A DNA stretch of 64,000 bases from Emergomyces orientalis (GCA_002110485.1 MOWL01000070.1:558001-622000); one strand, 5' to 3'. Counted from the first letter of the stretch, positions 11,501-24,442 are shown. Numbers and translations: made by a program. Notes: a model not told the origin generated them from the sequence alone.

Positions 11501-14500
11501 GTAATTTTTGAGTCGAGTCTACGTCAGCAACATGTACTTCAATCATAAACTTTCGGAAATCCAGGTTCATAAATAATTGAGTAAATAAAGAATTTAGGTA
11601 GCAGGTATTCGAGAGGTTTTTCAAACCGGCATAGCCTTCAGGAGAACGGATGGTTTTGTATCGGTCGAATACCCAGTTTGGCTCGTAGGTATAATCTAAA
11701 GACCGGTCAAATAAGTAGCCATCGTAAAACAAATTTTCAACCCAATAATTCGATGGAGGAGCCCCATACCTTGTGGAATGACATCGCCAAGCAATGCCAG
11801 CATTTTCTCGCAATTTGATTGATCCTCGCATAGACGCAAGAGAATATTATACAGTTCTTGCCTGGTGGTATTGTGCATGACCGGAATGCTTGGCTGAAGA
11901 GCCACTGTCTCTGAGGTTTCAGAGAGGTCGGGAAATAGGTAGGTGGTGAAAAGCCTTTCCATGAGATTACTACTTAAAGTGAGAATCCGGCCAACCTATG
12001 TAAAGCACGGTCCATGCGTGGCTGAGGATGGTATTATTTACCTTGTGTCCATGGTGCCAGTTGTGGCATGCGCAAGCTCCAAGCACATTTTCAAGAGGTG
12101 AGTAAATCCCAGAACAATGTAATCGACAGGCTCGCGGCCAACGAACTACATTTTTGACACAATTTAGCAACTGAACAAACACAACTCTACGACAAATAAA
12201 ATAAAAGGGGTGGTTTGAGAGAATATTAAAACGAACCTCATGCGTGTGATGAGTAAGAAGGATATTCCCCCATTGGCTAAGATACTCTCCAAAAATCAAA
12301 TCTTCCGGCGACAAGTTGGCAACGGTCTGAAAAACTATAAGCGCAACCTCGAAAAACTCCTGGGACGACTTGGCATATCCAAGCGTGTCTGGGAAGAGAG
12401 CGGAAATAGATTTCCATAACGTCGCAACAATATGAATGGTCGTGGCGGTAGGGAGTTTTCCAGCAACTGAAACTGCGCCTTCCTTCATCTGGCTGCTGGC
12501 CTTCCAAGCCCGCTTCTGAGACGGCGAAGTACCACAAGTGGAAAAGATAATTTCGGCAACACCCTTGCGTATACCTTGCCTCGATTCCCCCAGAAGCAGC
12601 GTGAAGATTAGATCCTTGATTTGAGTATTTTGCTCAACTGCATCCCAAACGCGACTATCATGCATCGAGGCTTCGATGATGACAGCGAAGGAATTGGATA
12701 TTAGTTTCTGAATGGAAATTTCCGAGAGGTGCGTGGAAGTAAGGTTTCGACCGAGCGAAATAAACGATAGAAGTCGGGTGGATAGGGCTGATGGGTTGGA
12801 GAAATATTGTTCGGAGTCTTCCGGTATCGCTTTGGCTAAAATTTTTTTTGGGCATTAGTATGATGCCTTCACGACCTATGAGGCGGGCAACGTTTATATT
12901 TTACCTGTCAAAGCTAACAAAAGGCATTCCACGAAATTACATGCAAAAATTAATTTCAGCGGGCTGTCTTCTAAGTTATCAGCCATCTGAGGGCGCGTTA
13001 GGAATGCAACCAAATTCTGAATGCTGTGGGATATAAACTCTTGATCGGGATTAGTCTAGCCACAGAAATTTGTCAGTTACAAATTCTAAGCGTACAATCG
13101 GGATTATCAATCGTTCGCATCACATACTTCTAGAATTTCTTCTCTTATGCAAATAATGAGAGCGTTTATGGAATATAGGAGTTTGTATGGCTTCGCCAAA
13201 GGGAACATTTCCGGCTCCGAAGTTTCTTTGGATCTAACAAAATCTCGAACCCGCTGTTGAGGCGGAAAGACAACCAAGAAATCAAATATCTAGAGACACC
13301 AACTGTTAGTATTCGCGAAGTTACACTGACCGATCCGAAAGAGAAGAAAGAAAAAAAAACATATACCTCTTTCGATAACCTCTCCTCTAGACTCAGCAAA
13401 TCATAAAGATCATCGAAATGCTTCAAAACCTCCGAATCAACCAAAGTCAGCGACTGACGTCGCCCACCCACCGACGCCTCGAAGGTGTCAGGATTCTTTC
13501 GAATAATGAGCAGTCCTGATCCTGCGAGTTTCAAATCGCGTAACGTCAGGTCAGCATTGGCAGCAAGGTCCAGCCTCTGTCCACAGCTAAAACTGGAGAA
13601 ACTTGTAAAGCCGGTGAGCCTGGTCAATCTCTCAGCCAAATCAGATGCAGTGGAAAGTTCTCCTATCTTCAACGTGCGAATCCGGGTCTGCGAATTTCCA
13701 TTGAAAGCTTGGTAGGAAAGCTCGATGGCGTCTCCATTTATCTCATCATCGTTGAGCAGTGACTCGAGGGGACTGACCTGGGGCGGGGTGTATTGCGGCC
13801 GTGTTCGCAGACCCTGAAGTAATTGGCGCAGGAAAAGAAGCGAACGAGTAAATCGCAGCTCTTCAGCTCGTACCTCACCATCAGACGGGACAATGACCAT
13901 AGGCTCATCCTCGCCGCTTGTGGAACCGTCGGTGTAAGCCTTGCACTTCGCGGCAGCAGCTGTGAGCTGACTAACGCAGCGATCAACTAAGGCGACGTGC
14001 GTAGCCTCTGCCGCAGAACGTGGGGCCCTGCGGATCAATGTATGGTCAAGGTAAACATCGATCGCGAAGTTGGTGGCTTTCATTTCGATCGTTCCAGGGG
14101 GTGCTGTGAGAATAAAATGCCATATTCGATCCATGCCAGGGATAGTAATAATCTCATTTTCATTCACATCCCTGGGAGGATCGAAGCGAATTTCGTAACT
14201 CACTGCCTGCTCCGCAAAAGCTAGAATATCAAGGGTATAGTTTTCAGGGGAAATTCGAGGGAGATAGACGTTGAGATAACGCTCGAGGAATGGATTTCGC
14301 TTTCCAGCTCGAGCTGTAGCTTTGGGGAGTGTTTCCCAAGCTAAGCTTCGACCACACCCACCAATCGTTTTCGACATAAATACACGGTTCCATAGAACTT
14401 CGCTTAGTTCTGGAGTAATAGTTTCTGGAACCTTTTCGATAATTCGAAGAAGCAGCTGAATTCGGGGCCTCAGAGAGTTTCTAACAATTGGGTCTGAGAA

Positions 14501-17169
14501 GTCGGTGGAAAAGGTATCAAAAGTATGGGCAAGTTCCGTGATTATTAATCGAGTGAAATCAAAGTCCAGCGCCAGTCGTCGAATGTCTTGAGTATCATAA
14601 GGGGGTATCAGAGCGTTCAGGGCCTGTATACTACCAACCGCGAATTCGTTCATTTCAGAAATATCATCGATGCACTGCTTGTACATTTCCATTTTATCGT
14701 TGTCGTCCAGTCCAAGAGACAATAGATGCGAAAGTTGTTTGCTGGCAAACTTTTGCAAGTTCGTTTTCTGCTCGACAGAAAACTCGCTGATGGATGTGGC
14801 GTCACGAATCAGGCGAACACACAGACGATGGGGGACCACATCTACGTGCGGAGGGTCATAAGGCTGCTGGCGCATTCTCTCGGTATGTTTATCCCTGATG
14901 GCATTGAATAGACAGTCACTATACTCAAGCATCCGTGCGTCGAAGCGGTTTAAAGGCAATTCGATGAGTTTGGTGCAAAGGTAAATCAAAGCATTTGACC
15001 CGGACTGATGCATTATAAATGTCCGAGTTAGCATTCCTAGAACCTCCGCCACGGTTCTCGGATCTTGACTTTCAGTCACCGTATTCCAAATAATATCTGT
15101 GTCGTTGTTTGTATATGTGGATGTTACCACAAGAAATCCAACGACATTTCCACTCCGACTAATCAACTGAGGATGCGAATCCACACCGACAATGTACTCA
15201 ACAATCTTGTTATTCCTTAGGAATTTCACAAGATACTGGATAATTGGATAGTTAATACCGGCAGGGTTTCCTTGGATATGTTGCCGCCAGACACCGACAA
15301 GATCAGCCTGCATAGTTTCCATGCCATAAACGCGGAGTTCCATTCGACCCTCTGTGATATGCCTCTTCAATACTTGGAATTTCCAACCTAGGTGGATGAT
15401 GGCAGGATATTCTTCCTGTTTCGCATTTTCGGGGACCTCAACGCCAAGATCACGCGACATTTGCGTTGCCAGCTGGTTATTCAAGACGGCAATATTATGG
15501 TAGGAGAAGCCAACGTAACGGAGAACAGACTCGCTACTATCATTGGTAACCCAAGAAGACTTTTTCGAAATGGAAGATTGATATTCGTTATCAATGGAAC
15601 GAAAGCAAGTATATACGGATTCCACGGAATCAACAAGTTCTGCTGATGCAATTAATTCATCGTCTGCGCGGTACCTCCTCCGCTCCATTCCGGAATCGAC
15701 GATGTTGTGGGCGACGGTCAGTAGAGATACGAAGGTACCTGCGAACTGTGGCCACGGCTGAAGAGCTTTGATAAGTAAATGTGCAAATTCTGAGAGGTGT
15801 TTTACTAGATTGACGGGAGCCGGAGTAAGTTGGTCGTTGACACGAGCCACCATATTAATAACTTCGACGCCATAAGCTCTTTCCATTATCTTGTAAAATG
15901 GAATCGTGTGGACCTGTAATATCCATCCCAACGCTGGCAAATATGTTTTGGATAGCAGATCTGGGGCAGAGTCTGCATCGTTTGGGTGGTGTGCTAGAGT
16001 TAGAATATCAAGTCGAATCATATGGATGGCAAGGCGCCCAAATGCAACGGAAAATTCTTCTAAGCACTTCCAAGGACCCTGTCCTTCGTCTGGTTGGAAA
16101 TCGATCCTGCGTTTTCATTAGCCGTTGCGTAAAATTTTGAATACGGGGTCCAATGGTATTAACTCACTGCCGCCGTAAAACACCTTCCACAAGCGATGGC
16201 ACCTCCTCCCATAGATCCCGATCCTCAGCAACGGTGTCATGTGTGATACTACTTAAGTTGTCCCCACAGAGCTCAAACCAGCTCTTAACTGACACAAATA
16301 CTGTGATATCATGAGGATGACCTGTATATAGAGAAATTAACCCGGTTTGTCCATTAATAAAATACAGCCCAAAAATAATTATAGATAATAATTATACGAA
16401 ATGCATGAAAGAAAAAGGAAATGGTACCTCTCTCAATAAAATTCGAGATCTCTTCTATAGCTTCACGTATGTCACAATCCTGCCGGAGCCGTGGGAAAGA
16501 TTCCGCCAGAGATACCTCGTCATGTATGCGCAGCATATCAGGTTCATCAGGGGCTCTGAGCGCGTCTTCTAATGATCTCCAGTTCGATGTGCTGGGATCC
16601 TGATCCATATCTTCCACCTCAGCAACCTCAATCTCGGGGCTGTGGGACGGTGACGAAGTAATGGATATTGCAGCTGGGGTATGGGATGCTATATCCGGAG
16701 ATGTCTGGTGTTGAGAATGTTGTTCTTCTTGTGGTAGTTGTTTTTGCGGTTGCTCCGATGTTGCGGCATCTTGCGAAGGAGGATCGCTGGGTGTAGCTGC
16801 GGGAGTTTCTTCGGCGGTATGGGAGGCAGAGGCTTCGTGGTTTGACGTGGGGGATTTCATATTGATTGTTACTCTGCTGGAGGGACGTTGCGGGTTGGGG
16901 GTTTGGTCTGGCAGCGGCGCAGTAGTAGGAGGGACAAGGCTGTCGCCGCTGACAACCTTATCGTCGTCACAATGGCCACTGGCTGAACTGGGGGACGGAA
17001 CAGACATGGTCATGGACTCGTTTGAATGATTCCCACTGTCGAGGCGAGGACGTTTCCGGGTAGATTGGGTATATGTATCTTCCATGGGATCATTCGGGGA
17101 GCCGGGAGCATCAGCAGCTATGGCAGCAGGGCGTGGGGTGCTAGAGCTATCTAGCGGGGAAGCTGCCAT
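8553..17169 (-). CDS. Giant ubiquitin C-terminal hydrolase (USP family, fungal DUF3517 type)
   Basis: Thirteen exons join to 7,704 nt, 2,567 residues: 17169-16428, 16321-16168, 16106-13367, 13289-13128, 13055-12905, 12835-12237, 12145-12042, 11972-11770, 11695-11132, 11070-11019, 10946-8854, 8786-8730, 8635-8553. The catalytic domain is a USP cysteine protease removing ubiquitin from proteins. Its Cys box GYAGLKNLSNTCYLNSLF puts the nucleophile at about Cys1650; its His box ESGHYYSY gives His1901; Asn/Asp of WVEFNDSD follow. A CxxC finger element (YSCTSCGRHV) comes from the 52-nt exon 10. The long N-terminal part starts with a Ser/Pro-rich disordered region and continues as a helical scaffold, as in USP9X/USP34/fat-facets-like enzymes. 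The C-terminal region corresponds to fungal DUF3517. All introns are GT..AG; intron 3 uses CTCTAG just downstream of an ACTAAC branch site. Substrates cannot be inferred. Confidence 0.93.
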
Positions 17170-17244
17170 GACATTTTTCCTGCCAAACTCGAAAAGGCGA
17201 CAGTGACGATTTGTGTGAGTAATGGGTTGAGCAAGAATGAGTCA

Positions 17245-17342
17245 AGCTCCAGGCAGAGAGGCAGAGAGAAGAGAGAGAGAGACAGAGACAGAGAGATAGA
17301 GAGAGAGAGGGGGGGGGGGGAGAGAGAGAGAGGGAGGGAGTT
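17245..17342. repeat. Polypurine GA/G-rich low-complexity tract
   Basis: About 95 nt almost entirely A/G (GAGAGA, GACAGA and a run of G) lies just upstream of the ubiquitin hydrolase start. On the coding (minus) strand it is a CT-rich promoter or 5' UTR tract, common in fungal promoters. Confidence 0.85.
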
Positions 17343-19895
17343 AGAGGCTGAGGACGGGGGGAAGGCCTAGGCTAAGGGTGGTGATGGACAAGCGACAGGC
17401 GGTCTGTTGGAACAGCAGCAGCTTCATCGGGCGGAGTCACCAACGCAAACAGCATGAAAAAAATGGCTACCTAATTCGACAGGGAGGAGAGGATCTGAGG
17501 CGAGGGCCTGGCGATAGGCGTGGGGCGGGCGGGCCACGAGCGAACACCCACAAAGTGAAGAGAAGGTGAAGAGCAGCCAGAGCAGCTGGAGTGTTTATGT
17601 TATTGTGGGTGGATGGAGGTATGTCGCTGTGGTTGGTGGACGGGCGGACGAGCGGTTGGCTGCTGGTGCTGGAGGTATATTGCGGGTGTATTACCGAGTA
17701 GATTAGTAGTGGTTGGTGGTAGTGGTGGAGGAGGTGGTGGTTGTAGCTAGCTAGGTAGTTAAAATATACAGAACAAGAAAGATGACGATGTGCGCTGGAC
17801 GCGTTGGCATTACTTAGCTAAACTACGACAGATGAAGTAGAAACTACTTGCTCTGCACACAAACAGCATCATATGGCTGGCTATTAATAGTCAATTATCA
17901 TCTTCCATTTATCAGTTGTCATATTACAATTCGGATCCCCTCACTTCCATCAATCAGTGTAGCCAACACTCGCTCGCTCTCTCTGTATGCGCAGTATCCA
18001 ACCTCCAGCCCTACCGCCGTGTCTGCCTGGACACCAAAAGCCTGCTCTAAAATTGCCTGGTTAAATGAAGATATGCCATTTTCACCTGTCCCCTCAACCC
18101 TTGGATTCCACGTTTTTTTGCTTAACTTTATGAAGCAGGGGCCGGCAACCTTTTCAGCCAGCATACTTTACTTCCCTCACCCATTCTTTTTTTATTATCA
18201 TTATTATCCCCTCCTCGCGTGTGCAATTCTTCTTATTCGCGTCGGCTTAATTCTAGCGTAGGCTGCAGGCCAAGATTGTGGTCATGTGATATAATTGATT
18301 GAGAATATTGATAAACAACACAGTTCGTTCGGATTCCGCCTCAACTCAACTCAATTTTCGTATTCAACCCATCATTCAGATTCAACTCTTTTTACGAAAC
18401 TGATCCTATATACGGAGTGTCTTGTGTGACACACCTACAGAAAGGTGAGTATGGTGGTGAATAACAAACTACCCCAAATTACCCAAGACCTGGAGACTCC
18501 ACTGGAACTTGCTTAGTACCACAATGAACCATCCATAGATCCCCACGAACTTTTTTGAAAGAGCAAAGGTTCGAGCTGCAACTAGCAGATAAAAACCAAG
18601 ACATTAGCTCTACCCGTCATCTTTGGGGCTAATATTGAAAACACCGTTGGGAAAGCTTCATTTCTCATTTCTAAGACAGCTTCAAGACGAAAGTTCTGTC
18701 AGATAAGATGCCCTGAGAAGGCATGTGGAAAAAAAAGAAAATATACTTCCCCCTCCCCCGCTTTTACCACATTTTGCTTCCTCACTCAACTTTTCTTTGT
18801 CCCCCAAACCAGGTTTCTCATGTGGGTTTCGCCCCGAAGGGAAAAATCGAAGAAGGGCAAGAAAAGAAAACGAGTTCTTTGTTCCATGGATTCAAGAAGG
18901 GCTACAACAAAACGAATAAATTGAAAGCTAAGAATGATTTTCAATGAAAAACAAACTATAACCTAACTAGCTTGAAAAAAGCATGGTTTTCCCTGAAAAA
19001 AGAATACAAGTTTATGCGTTGTTATTTCGAAGAACTATGTATTGGAAGGGCACCAGTCTATCTCGTGGGCATCTTTCGAGGGATCAACACAATAAAAAGC
19101 ATGGACAAAAAGAAAACCTGGTTCTCGGTGACAACGCTCATCTCCGGCACTAGAAGCTCTGATGGAATCGTGGAAGGGGGGATCAGCAAAACCTGTCAAC
19201 CCCATATTTAAAGTGGTTACGAAATGCTCCGCTCCCCACCGTTGCCAGCTAGAAGGGGGATACCTGCCACATGGTACAGGGCACACACCACATACCACAC
19301 ACCATATTACTTCCGGCTGTTATTCTTATTCTGCAGAACATAGATTTAATCTACGCTCACATTTTCGTGGTATATCCCTCGCGACGTTGGAAAATGTGCC
19401 ATATATGAAACGCACCCTTTATGATTAAATAATTTGTGGGTGCCACGAAGATTGACAGACAGCAAGACGCGATGCGGCCTTTTTGCCTTTGTTTTTTTTT
19501 TTTTTTTGATATGACTGGGGAAATATCAATCAGTCATGGAGTGTGAATCTAACATGGCAATTACCGCAGTGTATGGTGGTGGTATATAAAACTCTTTCTT
19601 TCTTTAAATTGTCGGATAGCATCTCGTGGTTTTCGAGCCTTCCCAACTGTTTCGTTTTTCGCCTTTTTTGAAAAAGAGTGTTGATCGAGATTCACTGAGA
19701 TTCGTTGAATGTCCTATATTCAAAAGGCCAGTTAAATTACCCCTAAGTAGAGAAGCCAAACAGCAACCACCAAAGGACACAAGTATGTGTTATGATAAAT
19801 TCATCTCAATAATGAGGCCTCAACTATTGGCTAATCTTTCTCCATAAGACAGTTTTTCGATATGGACCCTGACCACAAACGCAAATCCAGGCCCT
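17343..19895. other. Intergenic, promoter side of the ubiquitin hydrolase; no gene recognised
   Basis: About 2.5 kb. The first 500 nt are G/T-rich low complexity; there is a T17-type run near 19,490. Open frames are short and carry no recognisable domain. The far end leads into the F-box-like pseudogene. Confidence 0.55.
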
Positions 19896-20681
19896 ATGAA
19901 CTGGGGAGGGAGGCAACGAGAAGAACAGAAGCTGTCACAGCCTCCAATTTCCCCATCTACTACTCGTCAACTCGTTACGCTCTTCAAGGCGATTCCAAAC
20001 GATATCCTCGATATAATAACCAGTTATTTCGGACCTGCTAACAAGATGTGCTTGGCACTAACGTGCACAGAGCTCTTCAAGGGCATCGACGGTGACAACT
20101 GGAAGTGTTTAGGAACTGTGTCAAGTTACATCCCGCCAAAGAGTTCGATAAGGAAGATCTTACCAAATCGGCCGATGAGTGGCATTGCAACCTTGGGCAA
20201 GAGGCCGGGGTCGTTTATTTGTGGCCGTGTAAGATTATTACGGTTCGAGACAAAAAGAATATGATTTAGGAATCGTTTGCGGCACCATTGCAAAAGGTGG
20301 TGGAAAGGACTTGGAGACTACTCCGCAATGCTGGCATGAATGCTCGTACACATATGATGCAGGCAAAGTGACCGTGAAGATAACAAGGTCGCTGTCTGTG
20401 AGAAATTGATGCTTGACTTCAATTATGCATTCTCGGGAAGGGGGGTGTCCAGCCATGAGCCGTTCGATAGCCGAACAGTTTGCCCCCACTATATGCTACA
20501 CATGGCCTGTTGGGTGTGGCGGTCAGATCGTCTTTTTCCATATTGCAGTGAATGCAGGACTGTCATAATTGAGGTAACCGAGTCTGACGGAGCTGCCCAA
20601 ATTTCGTTTCGAGTCCGGAGGTGGTTAGGGGGAGGTGATATTGCCTCCAGGTGGTGGAGACGGCCAGAATCTTCTCACTAA
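19896..20681 (+). pseudogene. F-box-like protein, decayed
   Basis: The first frame has an F-box-like segment (FKAIPNDILDIITSYFGP, then CLALTCTELF) at residues about 30-60, typical of fungal F-box proteins that act as SCF adaptors or in Skp1-binding complexes. Soon after, the reading continues in other frames: a frame reading CVKLHPAKEFDKEDL from about 20,105, then another from about 20,265 ending in a stop near 20,408, then one from 20,406 reading GVSSHEPFDSRTVCPHYMLH to the stop at 20,681. These segments look like successive parts of one ancestral protein separated by frameshifts, with stops at 20,264 and nearby. No set of canonical introns was found that joins them. Alternative: a poorly modelled intact gene with unusual introns, considered less likely. 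Confidence 0.55.
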
Positions 20682-21021
20682 GTACACGGGGTATACGAAG
20701 AGTGGTATCGACAAGTTCCAGATGGGTATCCCTGGCCCCTACGATGAAAAATATTAGAAAGAAGGGCCTAAAATGCCTCGGGAATTTTATTCTAACAATC
20801 TAGTGTTTGGCTTTTGCCAATCCTCCAAACACCTACAATAGGCATTGTTCGAGATATCATGTTGCGGAATAGGAACGTGTTGAGAACTTTCATTATTTAC
20901 CCTATTTTCATCGTGCTGTCATCTCTATAGTAAGTCTATAGAGCAGATTTCATTTTATAAAGCATCATAATCCATAATCTGGGCGATAGAGTTGCATATC
21001 GAATTCCAAACAATATCAGCT
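20682..21021. other. Short intergenic gap
   Basis: Separates the F-box-like pseudogene from the convergent acetyltransferase gene. Nothing recognised. Confidence 0.6.
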
Positions 21022-21994
21022 CTACACAGTGGGATCTGAAGGCGTTGTAGCCATTGACGTCTCGACCCGCCGAAGTATCCTTGCGGGATTCCCAGCAACG
21101 ACATGGAATGCCGGTACATCCTGAGATAAACCTCAATGTTAGTGCCAATGGCCGAAAATATACTTCTCAAAAGCCCCAACATCCAAACTTATAAAAGCGA
21201 AAGTGAAAAAGTAAAAATAACAATGCAAACCTTCGTGACCACACTCCCCGCCCCAACTGTTGCCCCCTTCCCAATCGTAACCCCCGGCAAAATATCAACA
21301 TTCCCACCAATCCAACAATCCTCGCCTATATGCACCTCCTTGCCCATTTCGGGGCCTTTAACCCCATTCCTCAACGTAGGATCTAACGGGTGTGTTCCAC
21401 TATAAATACTGACATTGGGCCCAAGCAGCGTTCTAGCGCCGATGGTGACCGGGCAGGTGTCTAGAATGACACAGTTGAAGTTTATGAAGGCGCCCGCGCC
21501 GACTCTTACGTTGAAGCCGTAGTCCATGCGGATTGGGGCTTCGACCACGGGTTCGTTTTCGAAGAGGGCTTCGTCGGCCGCCGGGTCAGAGGCCGGGGGT
21601 GGGAGAGGGGTGGGGTCTTGGATGATGCTAGTGAGAGAACGAGGAGAGCGAGTTAATTGTTATGTGATATAAAGTTGGTATATGAATATATTGGCTTAAC
21701 TCCCCTCGATCCCCCCTCCCCCCAACCAAACCGACTTTGGTGGGGTAGAGGGGTAAATGCGAGCAAATGTGCGGACTGAAGGGGGGGAAGGGCATGTTGT
21801 ATACCACACGGAATACCCCGTGGATTCACTCACTCTCTCCAAAGCTCAACTTGTCGTCTCCGCGGCACTTCTTCGGAATCATTGAATCTCTTACACGCCC
21901 ACTTGCACTTTGCACGGGCAACTATAAGCTCTGGAGTGAACGCGCGATAGAGCTCACCACTGAGCATTTTCTCCTTTTCTGTTAGTTCTGTCAT
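21022..21994 (-). CDS. Sugar (maltose/galactoside-type) O-acetyltransferase
   Basis: Three exons (21994-21834, 21627-21231, 21120-21022) give 218 residues, the normal size for the NodL/LacA/Maa family of acetyl-CoA dependent sugar O-acetyltransferases. The N-terminal maltose-acetyltransferase motif is MTELTEKEKMLSGELY. The rest is a left-handed parallel beta helix of hexapeptide repeats (VRVGAGAFINFNCVILD, IGEDCWIGGNVDILPGVTIG) with the catalytic-type SGTHPLDPTLR histidine. It ends in the conserved VPAFHVVAGNPARILRRV. Exon 1 ends ..LWRD across the first intron. The frame remains open upstream of the chosen ATG to about 22177, but family N-termini favour 21994. The physiological acceptor is unknown. 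The gene is divergent from the ste14 gene. Confidence 0.9.
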
Positions 21995-22801
21995 GTTGTC
22001 AATGGCTTGAGGATATTTGATTTTTTTTTCAGAATCGGTAACGGTCAGTTTATAACTAGCCAAACTATCCTTTGGCCATGTAAGAATGATGGTGGCAGGA
22101 GCTGTAGCGCAAAAACGGGCTCTAAGTTTTCCATTTATTAACGGTTTTAGATCCCAGGGTTGATTACGTATACACACCTGGCTAAGAACGTCTCAAGGTA
22201 GCCCGTTTAACTATGCATTGGCGGCAGAAAACACCAGGGGCCGACTGTTAGAACAATATTTCGGCGAGGTTTAAACTGATCGGCCATTCCCTCAGAGACA
22301 TAAACTCGGCCGAAAATTGCGGCTACTGAACCGCAATTTGCTGCGGATGGTTACTTGCAAATTCTCTTCCTTGCTGTTGGTAACATAAACAAACAAATCC
22401 CTGTTCACGGATTGAAACGAGACGTCATTATTATGTAAGAAGCTCTGATCAGCTCAAAGTCTGCGCTAAACCCAGTTCGGCGACAACAATATGAAGGCGA
22501 CGTTCCGCAGCTTCAAATATACAACGAGCTTGACAAAACCTTTCGCGAACTGAATGGGCTGTCACTCTATTCAGGAGCTAGTTCCATCTTTCCGCTAGTT
22601 GCATATATTTTTTGTTTGGACTTATTCTTTGGGGAGCTGATGGCTATGGGTTGCTGGTCATAATGGGGTCGATCTGCTGCTCGATTTCTCCATCTCTAGT
22701 ATAAAAATTTCCGCTCTACAAATTCAAACCTACCTCTGCTGGTCTTTCGCTACAATTACTTACCCGAAAAGCCTTATTAAATTATATACAATCTCTTAGC
22801 C
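21995..22801. other. Divergent promoter region between acetyltransferase and ste14
   Basis: About 800 nt between two divergently transcribed genes. It has a pyrimidine-rich segment just upstream of the ste14 ATG. No RNA gene or repeat seen. Confidence 0.55.
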
Positions 22802-23778
22802 ATGGAGCATGAAATGGATGTATCCACCTCAAGTATTTCGTCAAATAGTCCTGACAGCCCTCCAATCTTGACCGATCCGCCCTCAACCGGCGCCGATTGG
22901 CGCCCTCGTCGAGAATACGTTCCCTATAGACCAGAACGCAATGACAACGGCGCTACTACTAAACCTCCCAGAGAAGTCGACCCTGCAATTCTGCCGGGGG
23001 GCAAAAAGTCTCTAGCTGGTGTATCCATACGCTCGTTTGTCCTGGGCCAGGTTTTTGGCCTCTGCATGGTCCTGACCTTCTTGCTCCTCAAGTCGTCGAA
23101 CCCGCTATGGCGAGCTCCTTTTTTCCTCACATCTCTCAGCCTTTTCCACTTCCTCGAATACTATATCACGGCACGATATAGTACACCCTATGCGTCGATA
23201 TCTGCTTTTCTGCTCTCCGCAAACGGCGCAGCTTATAATCTTGCACACACCTCTGCTCTGGTCGAGTGCTTACTTAGTCGCTTAGTTCTGCCAGAAACGT
23301 ACGTGAAATGGACATCTCTGGCATTCGGGGGTGTTACGGTACAAATTGGGCTTGGGTTGGTTTTAATAGCGGTGGGCCAGCTTGTCAGGTCATTAGCAAT
23401 GGTACAGGCGGGGACAAATTTCACCCACACAGTGCAATCCCGACGAAGGGAAGGGCATACGCTGGTCAAAGATGGTATTTATAGCATCCTCCGGCACCCT
23501 AGTTATTTTGGGTTTTTTTGGTGGGGTCTAGGAACACAGCTCGTTTTGGGAAACGCCGTTTGCTTCTTGGCTTACGCTATCGTTCTCTGGAAGTTCTTTT
23601 CTAGTCGTATTCAGAGTGAGTTGTTGCCCTTCCCCAGATGTTGGTTGGAAATTCGTTTACTTTCGTGCTGATATTAAAATTTCCTTCAGGAGAAGAGAAG
23701 TTTTTGATTAGTTTTTTCGATAAGGAGTATATTGAATATCGAGAAACGACGCGGGTTGGAATTCCCTTTATTTCCTAA
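22802..23778 (+). CDS. ste14: Protein-S-isoprenylcysteine O-methyltransferase
   Basis: ICMT/Ste14 is the endoplasmic reticulum enzyme that methyl-esterifies the C-terminal prenylcysteine of CaaX proteins such as Ras, Rho and a-factor-like pheromones, using S-adenosylmethionine. Two exons (22802-23615 and 23693-23778) encode 299 residues with several hydrophobic segments. The C-terminal catalytic signature is clear: DGIYSILRHPSYFGFFWWGLG, then KFLISFFDKEYIEYRE and GIPFIS at the end. The first about 60 residues are hydrophilic and poorly conserved. The second exon is joined through a GAG acceptor at 23690-23692; the more usual CAG two bases earlier would break the frame, so this junction deserves transcript confirmation. 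Confidence 0.92.
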
Positions 23779-24442
23779 GACAGCATTTGAAACCTATGCT
23801 ATTGACCACAATGGGTGCAGTCGATTTAGCATTTTCTGCTGAGGAACATCAATATCTTGCCTCAGGAGCCTACTCCATTGGCCTGGGCTACTCATAAGTC
23901 TTATTCTTTTCTAGCATGACGACCAACTATACTTTACTTATCTGTTTGCTTGCATAATGATTTGCGGAGTTTACTACCTATTATTTTGGGAACCACTACA
24001 TGATGAGGGCTCAATTTAACCTTTTTCATGGATATTTCAGCTTTGCTCTTCCCTTTTTCTTGCCTTACCGTTTGCTTTCACTGAGCATGTAGACCACAAA
24101 TGGGTGAATCTAGAGAATCCTTCTCGGGAGCTGTGATGGCTCTATAAAAAGCCAAAAATTATCAGGGCACATTGCAGCCTTTTTTCCTTTACTTTTTTTA
24201 TTAAATCAACGCCATACCCATTATCTTTCAAGCTGTGTTTCCGTTTTTTTGACTTGCATGTTCTTTTTTCCAGGACCGCCCAAATTATCAACCTTCACTA
24301 TCCCTATAATTGACCGGAACCTCAACACAAAAACAGCCAGCGCCTGGGAAGAACAGCAATCAGCCTTTATATGAGAAAGAGCACTTGAAATCATCTCCCC
24401 CGAAAACCAAATATCAAAAATCCCCACTCGTTTAATCAGGCA
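23779..24442. other. Intergenic, probable promoter of the downstream orphan gene
   Basis: Pyrimidine-rich A/T-rich sequence with a TATA-like CTCTATAAAAAG at about 24,140, roughly 300 nt before the next ATG. No other feature seen. Confidence 0.5.
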
